A DNA stretch of 64,000 nt. Origin: Tretioscincus oriximinensis. Lineage: Eukaryota > Chordata > Lepidosauria > Squamata > Gymnophthalmidae. The stretch lies in assembly GCA_022410635.1 (NCBI GenBank), contig JAJVDF010000207.1:1053916-1117915 (forward strand), in the 5' to 3' direction. Under the pieces are notes generated by a model. The model made no database searches. It was given only the letters and a program-made list of their open reading frames with translations, and was not told where the DNA came from. A program made the position numbers and the translations under genes. Shown piece by piece: positions 34,395 to 41,629 of this stretch. How positions within the stretch are numbered: position 1 is the stretch's first letter; each line of letters begins with the position of its first letter.

Positions 34395-37300
34395 GATGTT
34401 TGATTTCCTGCAAACTGCACAGCCTCCAGAAACATATTGCTGGTGAATCGAATAAACGAATGAATTCTTCCTTCCACGTTCATCAAAAGAAAATATTTTT
34501 TTCTCCCCTGCCAGTAGGCGGCCGACTGGTTTACAGCAAGCTAATCCCCACATCCTTAGAAATCCTTTTTTATTATTATTATTTAAACGACAGCCAACAG
34601 GAAGCTTTATTTGCCTGGATGCAAAAATTGGAAATTCTGTGCCAAGTCTGGGCTGCAAGTGCCGGGGGAAACCTGTGCAATGCCGTGATTCAGAGGCAGA
34701 CGGTAAGAGGGAACAATTATTCCACAGCGTGTCAATCCTCATATGCAACGGAAGGATTAAATCGTCCCGGTTTTTTCGTTCGCAGATATTTTGCAAGATT
34801 TGCCGTCATGTTTCACAGATGAGCAGCAAGTCTCAGCCGGGTTACTCACATCCGAAGCCTGACTGGAAACCATGACATAGACCCAGGGTCACTTTTCCCA
34901 TTCGTGGAAGGCAGCAAAATGTGAGTGTGCGTTTCAGGGGGTTGGCAGAGACACCTTGCAAAGGATCAGGGACCCCCCCCCCCTTCTGCTTCTTATTAGG
35001 AATCACTGACCACCCGTTAAAATAAAGCAAAGCAGGTTCAAGAGCAAAATGTGCCAGCAATGACACGTTAATCAGTGACGGACCCCAATGCAGGAGAAAA
35101 GCTATTTTCCCAGGCTTCGGAGAAAGGTGAGGAGTTGGCCCAGGGGCATCTTCCACTGCACATTTGAAGCCAAGGGGCCTCTTAGCTCCTAAGCCTGGAA
35201 GCCCACCAGATTTTTGTTTTGCTTTGTTTTGTTTTTGTTTTTGCAATTATATTTTATTATTATTGGTAAGATGGTGCAGTTACTATTACGATGTTTTAAG
35301 AATATTCACCAATCACATTGTACAGTATAGATTTATACAAAAATTGTCGTAAAAAGATAGTGGTACAGTGATTATAAGCCACCAGATGATTATCCAGGAT
35401 AACCAAAGAACCACCAACTCCGACATGCAGTGGACAGACTCCCTCTTCTCACACCACAATCTCCATGTAGTCCCGGCTGACTGGGTGGGCACCAGTGGCT
35501 TCCCATTGTCTACTTCTAGGGAGAGGCTGGGGATGGACCCAGAAACCCTCCGCTTTCCAGGCAGGGTGTTCCAGCCCTGAGCTCCAGCCGTGCCAATGAA
35601 CCAGCACCAAGGAGAATGACATAAATGAAGTATGCATCCACCAGGAACTGGGTCGTTTTTCACACTGCACTGTCAGAGCTTCGTCTAGTGTTCGCAGGTA
35701 TCCTGCACACTGCGCATATTGTGCACTAAATCAAGCGTTGCACTAATTCCTTGCAAACGTTTTGAGAAATCCGGAGGGAGGGAAGGAAGGAAGGAAGGAA
35801 GGAAAGAAAGAAGGAAAGAAAGAAGGCCCGAGGAAGGGGGAGGAAGGACAGAAGGTAGGGAGGAAAGAAAGGAGGAAATAAGGAAGGAAGGAAGGAGGAA
35901 GAGAAGGAGGGAAGGAAGAAGGGAGGGAAGGAAGAAATAAGAAAAAGGAAGGAAGGAAATAGGGAAGGAAGCAAACTTCTCACTCATTCCAAGCCATTAA
36001 AATCTACCCTGCTGCGATCCCGGGGGTCCTGGTTCCATGGAGCTGAATGGCTCTGCGGCTGAGGCGCTTCGGGGCGCCGGAGGGCTCGGCGGGAGCCACG
36101 CAGCCGGCAGGGGGCAGCACTGCTCCCCTTGGCCGCCTTCCCCGCCGAGCGGGNGAGGAGCGCGCGCGTGTTTTATTTAAAGAGCCGCGAAGCGACACCA
36201 AACACCTCATGGAAAACTTGGGAAGCTCCGCCGCCGGCAGCCAACAATCCCATCCTGCGACGCAGGAGGAGCGGAAAACGGAGGCGGGCGGCGGGCGGGA
36301 AACTTAACCCTTTTGATAGACGGGGCGCTTCCAAGGTGGCTCCAAAGCGCCCACAGAAACCCCACTCTGTCCCTCGGGGCTCCTGTAAAAGGCACCCCGG
36401 CTGCCTCCTTTCCCTTCTCCCCTTCTTCATCCTCCGCCTGGACGGCGNCGCCGCTCCCAAGGGAACCCGTCTAGGGGCCGCGGTTTCAATCCGCTTTCGG
36501 AACGGAAAGACCCGCTGCNTCCACACGGAGCCTTATCCTGGGCTGCCCCTGGGAACAGGAGCCTGCCAACCACATGCCAGTGTAGGCTATGGCAGGCCCC
36601 GAATGGGTGGCCAAGCTCTGTCCCGAGATGTGGCCCGGAACGCGCCTCCCACGTTCTCGAAACCCGAAGTCGTGGGAAGGCCGAAAGGGAAGCGCCTTTC
36701 CACTCTGCTGACCGTCCACTCTGTGGAAGTGAACCGAAGCTGGATCAAAGCCTAAGTGCGACCACCGCTCAGCAAGGGGCGGCCTTGACGCGGGATGGGG
36801 CACCGATCCTTGGAGGAAGAAACCATCCAAATATCCCTGGTTCTATACAAGCTTTTCCCCCCTACAACCCCCCCCCCCTCCCGTCGCGATCCCTGCAACA
36901 CATAAGCGAGGAGCGGGCAAGGGGCAGGGCCTTCCCACGAGGCCTTCACCCTTCCCGCCTCCCCGGCTGCCTGAAGGGGTTCCGGGGTGGCCGCCGAGAG
37001 AGGGGCGCCCCCCCCCCCTGGCCCTCGAGCCCCGAAGGCGCTTACCTTGCACCGCAGCTCCCGCCCGCTGTTGACGTCGAGGGCCCGCGAAAGGTGCTCC
37101 CGGTCGGGCAGGGGCAGCAGGAGGTACCCGGCCACCAGGCTGGGGCCTTGCGGGCTGCTGCTGGGAGGCGGAGAGGAGCCGCCGCTGCCCACGACGTGGG
37201 GGACGCCGCCGGGCCCCGCCGGGGAGCTGACGGGCGGGCAAGGCGATCCGGGCCCGCTAAGCCCGCAGTCCTGGGCGGCCGAGGCATCGACGGCCAGGCG

Positions 37301-37495
37301 AGCGCACTTGGCGGCGGGCGGCGGGGGGTCCTCGGGGCCCGCCGAAGCAGCCACGTCGTGCAGGAGGAGGAGGCGCTTGCCGGGGACGCCCCGGCAACAC
37401 CGACGGGCTCCGGCGGCGGCCACCGAAGGGGCGGAGGGGGCGCCCGGCGGGGGCCACAGGACGGCGGGGCCGCGGGGTTCAAGCTGGCGGCTCAT
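20877..37495 (-). CDS. TRIB1: TRIB1, tribbles pseudokinase 1 (complete, three coding exons)
   Basis: The spliced coding sequence joins 37495-37046, 32619-32327 and 21345-20877, 1212 nt in total, giving 403 residues plus TAG. Intron 1 is phase 0 and intron 2 is phase 2; both have GT-AG ends. TRIB1 is a cytoplasmic/nuclear pseudokinase scaffold: its kinase-like fold binds substrates such as C/EBP-alpha, and its C-tail recruits the COP1 ubiquitin ligase and MEK1 (family knowledge). Visible landmarks are the lysine of a degenerate VAIK-like strand (K155), a catalytic loop reading LGDLKLRK (233-240) in place of HRDLKxxN, SLE (255-257) in place of DFG, ILLHPWF (362-368, MEK site) and DQVVPE (385-390, COP1 site), ending in FFC. 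TRIB2 and TRIB3 are excluded by the DQVVPE and ISLFFC tail and by close match to mammalian TRIB1. The protein is about 30 residues longer than the human one, all in the N-terminal region. Two single N bases leave residue 208 and one residue in exon 3 unread. Confidence 0.96.
21631..21872 (-). mobile_element. tRNA-derived SINE (family A)
   Basis: Starts at TTTTTATACCCTGCTTTTCTC on the plus strand (the 3' end of the SINE) and contains GGGACTCAAAGCGGCTTACAAG. The tRNA-like head is degraded. Confidence 0.7.
21945..22185. mobile_element. Foldback element (family F)
   Basis: GAAGACTAACAAGAAAC on the left pairs with TTTTTCTTATTAGTCTCTAAAG on the right, and GGTAGGCAGCATGAGC pairs with CTCATGCCGTCTACC. 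It ends in TAACACAACTATTTCTTAG. Confidence 0.65.
22687..23016. mobile_element. TIR DNA transposon remnant with a nested MITE
   Basis: Termini TACTGTATATGCTCGAGTAT and, inverted, TACTGTATATCCTTGAGTAT define the element. AATTTTACCACAAAAAA and CTCGTATATAAGCCGAG are its inner blocks. A family H MITE (about 22795-22945) interrupts it. No transposase is present. Confidence 0.7.
22795..22945. mobile_element. Harbinger-like hairpin MITE (family H), nested
   Basis: CCTCAGAATTGGAGTCTACC and the inverted AGACACGGCTCAAAATAAGG ends enclose CATTTGCATGTTAGTGT and ACTGGCATATGTGGATGG inverted blocks. Confidence 0.55.
23333..23355. promoter_or_regulatory. CRE/ATF-like palindrome in TRIB1 intron 2
   Basis: AGTGACATCA and TGATGTCACT form a perfect 10-bp inverted repeat with a TTG spacer, followed by TTCC. 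TGACATCA is a variant ATF/CREB site. A closely similar array occurs at 52.34-52.45 kb, so it is probably repeat-derived. Confidence 0.45.
24490..24930 (+). mobile_element. CR1-type LINE 3' end
   Basis: GGGCATTCCTTGAAACTCAC, GGAATTTACCTCC, CCTCCGAGATGGAGCAACAG and the terminal TTCTTATGTTCT match the copy at 4.5-5.3 kb. Confidence 0.85.
26010..26173. mobile_element. hAT-type MITE with 8-bp target duplication
   Basis: TIRs CAGCGATTCCTAAA and TTTGGGAATCGCTG bound a 164-bp element. CTTTAACA (26002-26009) and CTTTAGCA (26174-26181) are a 7/8 target duplication. It has no coding capacity. Confidence 0.8.
26737..26935 (-). mobile_element. tRNA-derived SINE (family B)
   Basis: GCTGAGAGAGCTCTAAAGAACT and TCGGGAGACTACCAAATAAG are the reverse complements of the diagnostic SINE B body and box B region. 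Confidence 0.65.
28180..28435 (+). mobile_element. tRNA-derived SINE (family A)
   Basis: Head with AGAAGTTAAGAAC and TTTGAGGCCGATG, body CCAACATAGCTGTT, then CCTTTGGATGAGAAAAGC and a TATAAAAACCCTGTTCTTCTT end. Confidence 0.75.
29585..29970 (-). mobile_element. Composite CR1-RT / polypurine repeat, copy A
   Basis: The minus-strand frame encodes [14 protein letters not shown], a NWLKDRKQ block and [17 protein letters not shown], a CR1-like reverse-transcriptase segment. It stops being RT right after that motif and enters a polypurine tract (plus strand 29640-29815). A tail follows with GATGGGAGCAAGGGGGAGGA and CTAGTGCCAGAATAA. The same order occurs at 53.0 and 57.8 kb. Confidence 0.75.
30983..31502 (-). 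mobile_element. CR1-type LINE 3' end
   Basis: On the plus strand GAATGGGGCC, CCAACCAATTGCACATTG, AGTAAATTCCACAGTCC and CCATGCATGATTTTACACAC are the reverse complements of the CR1 3' region. Confidence 0.8.
31585..31730. mobile_element. Harbinger-like hairpin MITE (family H)
   Basis: ACTGAGTCTTATTCTGGGCT and ACTCAGAATAAGAGTCA ends are inverted copies, with CATGCTAGTGTA/TACTGGAACATGGATG in the core. Confidence 0.6.
31895..32140 (+). mobile_element. tRNA-derived SINE (family A)
   Basis: GTGGTACAGCGGTTAAGAG and GGAGTTCAAAACCCTG form the tRNA-like head. CCAACCCAGCTATTTGAAAG is the body and TATAAAAACCCAGTTCTTC the end. It lies about 120 bp from exon 2 of TRIB1, within intron 2. Confidence 0.8.
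32327..32619 (-). CDS. TRIB1: TRIB1 coding exon 2
   Basis: This 293-nt exon encodes residues 151-248, from [10 protein letters not shown] to SSEER. The acceptor AG is at 32621-32620 after a pyrimidine-rich stretch, and the donor is AG|GTAAGG at 32327/32326. It carries the N-lobe and the first part of the C-lobe: the K155 strand, the [21 protein letters not shown] core, the GDMHSYVR segment, VAHCHQ and the altered catalytic loop [11 protein letters not shown]. The final AG joins the first G of exon 3 to make Arg248. One N falls in the codon after KRL. The match to mammalian TRIB1 is nearly residue for residue. Confidence 0.96.
32762..33017 (+). mobile_element. tRNA-derived SINE (family B), near full length
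   Basis: Starts AGAGCCAGTTTGGTGTAGTG, with box B GGTTCGATTCC, AGCCAGCTGGGTGACCTTGG, GGTGTCTGTTGTGGAGAAAG and an AAATAAATAAATAAAG tail. Confidence 0.85.
33018..33441 (-). mobile_element. CR1-type LINE 3' end
   Basis: GGCCCACCAATTGCACCTGG and GCATTTCAGGAATCCTGCC on the plus strand are CR1 3' UTR in reverse; the short frame [13 protein letters not shown] on the minus strand is part of the same tail. It directly abuts the SINE. Confidence 0.8.
33791..33947. mobile_element. PIF/Harbinger-like hairpin MITE with TTA target duplication
   Basis: Inverted termini GGCCCTGTCCCCACTGA and TCAGTGGGGACGGGNCC are flanked by TTA at 33788-33790 and 33948-33950. TWA duplications are the PIF/Harbinger signature. 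The core is the near-perfect palindrome GTAGGCTAGTGTAGCCTAC. Confidence 0.75.
34365..34394. repeat. (CAT)10 microsatellite
   Basis: Ten perfect CAT units in TRIB1 intron 1; the opposite strand reads as a run of methionines in one frame. Confidence 0.95.
34973..34983. repeat. Poly(C) run
   Basis: An uninterrupted run of C in TRIB1 intron 1. Length may be unstable or miscalled. Confidence 0.6.
35773..35975. repeat. Polypurine (GGAA/GAAA)n tract in TRIB1 intron 1
   Basis: About 200 bp almost purely of A and G on the plus strand, mainly GGAAGGAA and AAAGAAAG units, some 1.1 kb inside intron 1 at the edge of the CpG island. The long open frames on both strands are repeats, not genes. Confidence 0.9.
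36515..36660. mobile_element. GC-rich Harbinger-like MITE (family H) in the CpG island
   Basis: CACACGGAGCCTTATCCTGG, CCACATGCCAGTGTAGGCTATGG and CGAGATGTGGCCCGGAACG match the family H layout, but with many A/T to G/C differences from the copies elsewhere. Confidence 0.6.
37046..37495 (-). CDS. TRIB1: TRIB1 coding exon 1
   Basis: This exon encodes residues 1-150 and ends in ELRCK followed by the donor GTAAGC (GT at 37045-37044). The start chosen is the ATG at 37495-37493, giving [13 protein letters not shown], which aligns with an internal methionine near residue 10 of human TRIB1. The frame stays open upstream to 37771, so an earlier or non-AUG start cannot be excluded. The N-terminus is Pro/Ala/Ser/Gly-rich and disordered. 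It keeps short blocks seen in mammalian TRIB1: VPGKRLL, AAKCARL and GSPC, then the [16 protein letters not shown] helix leading into the pseudokinase domain. The exon is very GC-rich and sits in the CpG island. A 275-codon open frame on the opposite strand is a by-product of that composition. Confidence 0.95.
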
Positions 37496-37822
37496 GGGGC
37501 TGAAGAGCGGCGTCCAAGGAGGAGAGAAAACGGCGCAAAGGACCCCTCGCTTTCCGTCCGTCCGTCCCCGCCGTCGCTTCTTCGCTGGAATCAACAACCA
37601 GGGCGGCTGTAGCAGAGGGGGAAGGACGGGGCGGGCTGTGCTTGTTGCCGGGGGTCGCCTACAAGGCTGCCACGCACCGCTGCCTGCTGCTGCTGCCGCC
37701 GCCTCGACGGAAGACGCCGCCGCCGCACTGCCGCCCCATCCACGCGCGCTGCGGTCTCCCGCCTCGACCATCTGCCGGCGCCGCTGCTAAACTCCCGGAG
37801 CTCATCCGAGGACGAGCCCGTG

Positions 37823-37831
37823 TGACGCAAT
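37823..37831 (-). promoter_or_regulatory. C/EBP-ATF-like composite site (ATTGCGTCA)
   Basis: Minus-strand ATTGCGTCA combines a C/EBP half site (ATTGC) with an ATF/CREB half site (GTCA). It lies about 330 bp upstream of the TRIB1 ATG among GC boxes. Because TRIB1 protein promotes C/EBP-alpha degradation, such a site would suit a feedback loop; that is inference. Confidence 0.4.
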
Positions 37832-37837
37832 GGGCAG

Positions 37838-37958
37838 GGGGCGGGGCCTCGGGGAAAGCATTGGCCCCGCCCCGTCCGGGATCACCAGCAGCGGCAGCAA
37901 AGCGAGGGGGCGGGGCGGGCTGAGAGAGCGAGGTGGACGGACGGGAGGGGGCGTGGCT
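37838..37958. promoter_or_regulatory. Cluster of GC/GT boxes (Sp/KLF-type)
   Basis: GGGGCGGGGCC at about 37838-37849, GGCCCCGCCCC at 37864-37874, GGGGGCGGGGCGGG at about 37906-37919 and GGGGGCGTGGC at 37948-37958 lie within 121 bp. This is typical of a TATA-less CpG-island promoter. Confidence 0.6.
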
Positions 37959-38037
37959 TTCCTGCGCCTCCTACAACAGACGATCCCAAGGGAGGCTGAA
38001 GCGGCTGCAGCAGCCTTGCGCATATTGAACCAATCAG
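37860..38037 (-). promoter_or_regulatory. Two CCAAT boxes of the TRIB1 promoter
   Basis: Minus-strand CCAAT occurs at 37864-37860, next to a GC box. The plus-strand word ACCAATCAGG at 38028-38037 gives a reverse-oriented NF-Y-type box. Both are 360-540 bp upstream of the start codon. Confidence 0.4.
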
Positions 38038-38187
38038 GTCCCGCGCTGATGCCGCNGCTGCTCGTGCAATTATTGTAATTGTTGCCGGCCGCCAGACCTT
38101 CTCTAGCGCTCGAGAAGGCTGGGTCGGGGTTACTTCGCCGGGGCTGCTCGTGAATTTGTTCAGCTTGAATCGAGCTGCTGCTGTTCA

Positions 38188-38222
38188 TTAATTAATTAAC
38201 TATTAATTAGTTAATTAATTAA
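38188..38222. promoter_or_regulatory. 35-bp TAATTA-rich palindrome at the CpG-island edge
   Basis: Arms TTAATTAATTAAC (38188-38200) and GTTAATTAATTAA (38210-38222) are perfect inverted 13-mers around a 9-bp TATTAATTA spacer. It stacks many TAAT homeodomain cores about 700 bp upstream of the TRIB1 ATG. A simple-sequence origin is the alternative. Confidence 0.6.
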
Positions 38223-38239
38223 CTTGGGTATTGCACAGT

Positions 38240-38860
38240 AGCTCATCTGCCTGGGGTTCTGTTCGGCTAGGGCAACCATGGTTTTGCAATGGGGTTTATA
38301 CTATCTGCTGACTGGCAAGNAGGGTTTACTCCTTGTGGGTTCACCATCTGCAGAATTTCTGCTCCAATACAGGTATTTGAATCAGTCGTAAATAGATGTA
38401 TTAACCACAAGGCAAGTGGCCAGCCTGCCATCAGGAGCTTTCAGTGTATTTTAAGAAACATAAAATACGGTTGGGCTCCATGACTCACAGCATATCAGTC
38501 TCATTAAGGCATCTGAGCACAGAAAGGGAGGAGAAAAGGCTCCAGGAGGAAATCCCAGGCGTTCTGTGTGCTGATTCCCTATGCAGGGNGCACACATGGG
38601 TCAGGAAATGCTTGCTCAGAAGCTCAGTTTCNGGGGTTGCTGCCCCATAACGTCAGCCAGGGGAGAAGTTTCCAACACCTTTGCAACTTCACCCATTATG
38701 TGCCAATAGTTGTTAAATATCTATAAGCTGTGAGAGTTATTCTGCGGTAAACATGCCAAGTTGTGCAGGATTTAGCTTTCTGGCTGTAGCTGTTTGGAAT
38801 ANAGAAGATCTTTTTCTAAAGATTCTCAGCTCCTCACTTCTAAAGTCCCTTTTGGTGTAG
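38240..38860. other. Unassigned sequence upstream of the TRIB1 CpG island
   Basis: No gene seen. Short frames at 38.29-38.65 kb contain undetermined bases and no motif. The next 50 kb toward NSMCE2 begins here. Confidence 0.4.
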
Positions 38861-38917
38861 GGAGAGGAGCCCCATGGTGGTGCAGAGGTTAGGAACAAAC
38901 CTTTCAATAGAGAGGTT

Positions 38918-39314
38918 CAGCAAAATAGCTAGCAGCACTTTGAGACTAACCTGAGAAAAGTGGTTGGCAGAAGCTTTCGTAGACAATGTCTTCAGCATCT
39001 GAAGAAGTAGACCCGTCTACGGAAGCTTATGCCAACCACTTTTCTCAAGTTAGTCTCAAAGTGCTGCTAGCTCCTTTGCTGGACTTTCTACTAGACCAGG
39101 GGTGGGCAATTAATTTTTCCCAAGGGGCCACATGAGAAATTGGGGTGGTTTTAGAGGGCCGGACTAATATAGTTAACTCAGTTCTACCCAATACTGTANA
39201 TAACTCTGAGCTAAGAGGGGCGGGCCAGTCAGAGACAGTAGGAGGGCCGCATGTGGCCCTCGGGCCGCCCCTTGCCCAGGTCTGTACTAGACTAACACGG
39301 CTATTTCTTTGAAA
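38918..39314. mobile_element. Foldback element (family F) inserted in a SINE
   Basis: AGCACTTTGAGACTAACCTG and CAAGTTAGTCTCAAAGTGCT, and TGGTTGGCAGAAGCTTTCGT and GGAAGCTTATGCCAACCA, are the hairpin arms. The duplicated ATAGAGAGGTT (38907-38917 and 39315-39325) flanks it. A hAT element sits inside its right side. Confidence 0.75.
39097..39285. mobile_element. hAT-type MITE with perfect 8-bp target duplication
   Basis: Termini CAGGGGTGGGCAA and TTGCCCAGGTCTG bound a 189-bp element. TACTAGAC is duplicated exactly at 39089-39096 and 39286-39293. It is the youngest layer of the nest. Confidence 0.9.
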
Positions 39315-39555
39315 TAGAGAGGTTGTTCGTTGGATACTTTGAGGCCCACATGTCTGCCGTGCAGAGGGGTAAACNCCCCCTATTGGTTTTAACTTCAGCC
39401 AACCTAGCTCTTTGAAAGTCAGCAGTCAGAAGTAGATTAATAGGGACCATCTCAATTGATGGATAAGCAAGCGAAAAAAATAGCTTGAAGTTGCTTTGAG
39501 TCCCTTTGGATAAGAAAAGTAGGATATAAAACCCCTTCTTCTCCTCCTCCTCCAT

Positions 39556-39690
39556 CCTGTTCTACACCTGAAGGTCTCAGGGAAGGCCAACTCTAAAAGC
39601 AAAAGTACAAAATTAGCATATTAAATCAGTACATGAAGGTGAGGAAGAAAATGGCATTTCTTCAGCCAAAGGCCAGATTAAAGAAGTAGA
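39556..39690. repeat. Dispersed repeat, family L copy 2
   Basis: ACACCTGAAGGTCTCAGGG and ATTTCTTCAGCCAAAGGCC match the copies at 45.83 and 50.34 kb. Confidence 0.55.
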
Positions 39691-39699
39691 TTAGTTAAT

Positions 39700-40740
39700 A
39701 TGGATTAGTGGTACGGGGTTGGATGGGGTTATGTATGAAATACATTTTGGTCTCTGTGTTTTATCATATGCTGTGACCTGCCCTGAGATCTCCGGGTTAA
39801 GGATAGGCTACGAATGTAATAAATTAGTGAATAAATGTTTGCTGAACAAGTGCAGGAACATACATGCCTTGTGCCCTCGAAGCATTTGAACAGCATCTTT
39901 CTGGTGCCATATGAATCACGCCTTTAGATTTGGAGGTGAACCGACAGTTGAAGACCAGCAACCTAGGCAGACGACACAATCAAACCCCACATTTCAGCAC
40001 CAACCTTTGAATTAACTTGTGGGAGAGTCGAAAACAAAAGACCTCGTGTGTGCAAGCAGCCACAAGTGTGGGGACAGATTTGCAAATAGTGTGGCATTCA
40101 CCACGCATGGCGGCGGCTGGAATACAATGTGTGAATTTCCTCAGCGTTTCAGCCATATGCTGTGCCGAAAAAAATGCATTCTCCCACATTCCCCCCTCCC
40201 CTTGAGGCTGTCATGGCCGCTTCACAAATATCAGTGGAAGTGGGTGGAAGTGAGTGTGGAACGAGGTCCCCTTGAGCAACTCGCATTTTTGTGTCAGCTG
40301 GTAAAGAAGACGAGGGTGACAGGTTGTCTCACTACTTGGGTGGCAATGATGACAGAAGACTCCCGTCATGACTCAGTGTGGGAAGACTCTGAAGTCCTGT
40401 GTGTGGGAATGCTTATACAACAGTGGTTGAAAGGAGGGTTTAGGACAGCACTTTCAGGAGAGCGATTGCCTCGCTAGTGGTTTACAACCTTAAAGGTAGA
40501 ATGTAGCAGTTGTGTTGGCATTTGAAAGCAGTGTGTCATTCCAAGAAACATCTGCCCAAATGTAAGGCTTTAAAAGGTGGTTTCNGGCTGGAAGGTCAAT
40601 GGAAAGAGGAGAATAAGGGATGCATTCACGGGGATGTGTCACAACTCGGGCATTATGATGGGGTGAGAAAAATGTGCAAGATGGTACATTTTCTACCAGT
40701 GTTTAAAAGAATGCTGTTGGAAGGGTGGGAAAACAGAAAA
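39700..40740. other. Unassigned intergenic sequence
   Basis: No supported gene. A 152-codon frame at 40019-40477 has no start context, domain or composition typical of a gene. Confidence 0.4.
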
Positions 40741-40745
40741 GCGCA

Positions 40746-41225
40746 ACGTAAGAACATAAGAAGAGCCATCCTGGATCAGGCCACAGCCCATCTAGTCCAG
40801 CATTCTGTGTCATACAGAGGCCCACCAGATGCACCTGGGCAGTCTGAACAGAGGAAAGCAAAATATGCACCTGTTCATGACTCCCTGCAAATGGTATTTC
40901 AGGAGTCCTGCCTGTTGCTCCATCCCAGAAGACATCCATCCTAGTACCCTCTTATACCCTTGGTGTCCATAAACCTGTCTAGTCCTGTCTTGAAACTATC
41001 CAAGCTNTTAGCTACCACCACCTCTTCAGGAAGTAAATTCCACAGGCCGATGAACCTCTGGGTGAAAAAAATACTTTCCTTTGTTCTCACTTTTCTACCC
41101 GTCAGTTTTAAGGGGTGCCCTTTGGTCCTAGGGTTGTGTGATAAAGAAAACATTTTTTCTCTATTCACCCTGTCCATCCCATGCATGATTTTGTACACTT
41201 CAATCAGATCATCTCTCAAACTATC
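40746..41225 (-). mobile_element. CR1-type LINE 3' end
   Basis: Plus-strand AAGAACATAAGAAGAGCC, CCCACCAGATGCACCTGG and CTGCCTGTTGCTCCATCC are the reverse complement of the CR1 terminus. The minus-strand frame carries LRDDLIEVYKIMHGMD and GLWNLLPEEVV. Confidence 0.88.
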
Positions 41226-41629
41226 TGCTACTTGTATACATACAACATGTGCTTTGGTCATTGTTTATATTGTGTCGATTTGGAAATTTGTCATCAGATA
41301 TAGCAGGTACCTACTGTAAGTGTTCTAGGGAACAGTTACAGGTACTGTAAGTGTATATGGCGTAAGTATTCTAGGGAAAATGTCAGGAGCACCAGCTGAT
41401 GGAAAAGGAGATGTGGAAGACCCATCTTTTGGGTTAATTTGCAGTTCAGCTTTTAACTACCAGCAGGATTCAAGAGGAAAGAGATAGAGATTCTGCTTTC
41501 TTTCTTAAAAATCTTCTCCAGCACCATAGTTTGAGAGGAATAATTCTTTGGTCCAGTTCTCACAGCCATACATTACTATTGGGAAACCACAGCTGTGCCC
41601 TGTGCTTCAGTCCAACAGCCTCGTCTTTC

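Larger units (their letters stand above)
32620..37045 (-). other. TRIB1: TRIB1 intron 1
   Basis: This 4426-bp phase-0 intron has GT at 37045 and AG at 32620. It holds the CpG-island shoulder, a GC-rich MITE (36.5 kb), a 200-bp polypurine tract (35.8 kb), a (CAT)10 microsatellite (34.37 kb), a MITE (33.8 kb), a CR1 3' end (33.0-33.4 kb) and a SINE (32.76 kb). Open frames of 100-208 codons in it are composition artefacts. Confidence 0.9.
36000..38175. promoter_or_regulatory. CpG island over TRIB1 exon 1, promoter and start of intron 1
   Basis: GC content and CpG density rise sharply at about 36.0 kb and fall at about 38.17 kb, unlike any other part of the window. The island covers the 5' flank, exon 1 and roughly 1 kb of intron 1. 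No TATA box is seen upstream of the start codon, so a dispersed CpG-island promoter is expected. The transcription start cannot be fixed from sequence alone. Confidence 0.8.
38868..39555 (+). mobile_element. tRNA-derived SINE (family A) split by nested insertions
   Basis: SINE sequence runs from GGTGCAGAGGTTAGGAAC to TTCAATAGAGAGGTT (38917), is broken, and resumes at ATAGAGAGGTT (39315) through TTTGAGTCCCTTTGGATAAG to a TTCTTCTCCTCC tail. The uninterrupted copy at 28.2 kb shows the join is colinear. Confidence 0.8.

Noticed and set aside
34257..34796. 179-codon minus-strand open frame with a run of methionines
   Set aside because: The methionine run is the (CAT)10 microsatellite read in reverse; it lies inside TRIB1 intron 1 with no recognisable protein content.
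35685..35987. Ser/Phe/Leu-rich and Arg/Lys/Glu-rich open frames
   Set aside because: They are translations of the polypurine/polypyrimidine tract.
36129..36755. 208-codon plus-strand open frame
   Set aside because: It lies in CpG-island DNA of TRIB1 intron 1 and includes a MITE; there is no motif, and it contains several undetermined residues.
20877..37495. TRIB2 or TRIB3 as the identity of the pseudokinase gene
   Set aside because: The C-tail DQVVPE...ISLFFC, the SLE triplet context and the neighbouring NSMCE2 all match TRIB1.
36785..37612. 275-codon plus-strand open frame opposite TRIB1 exon 1, with overlapping 267- and 146-codon frames
   Set aside because: They are antisense or alternative-frame readings of a very GC-rich coding exon and CpG island, with low-complexity Arg/Gly/Pro/Ala composition and no domain.
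40019..40477. 152-codon plus-strand frame
   Set aside because: No homology is recognisable, there is no codon-usage signal and no splice or promoter context.
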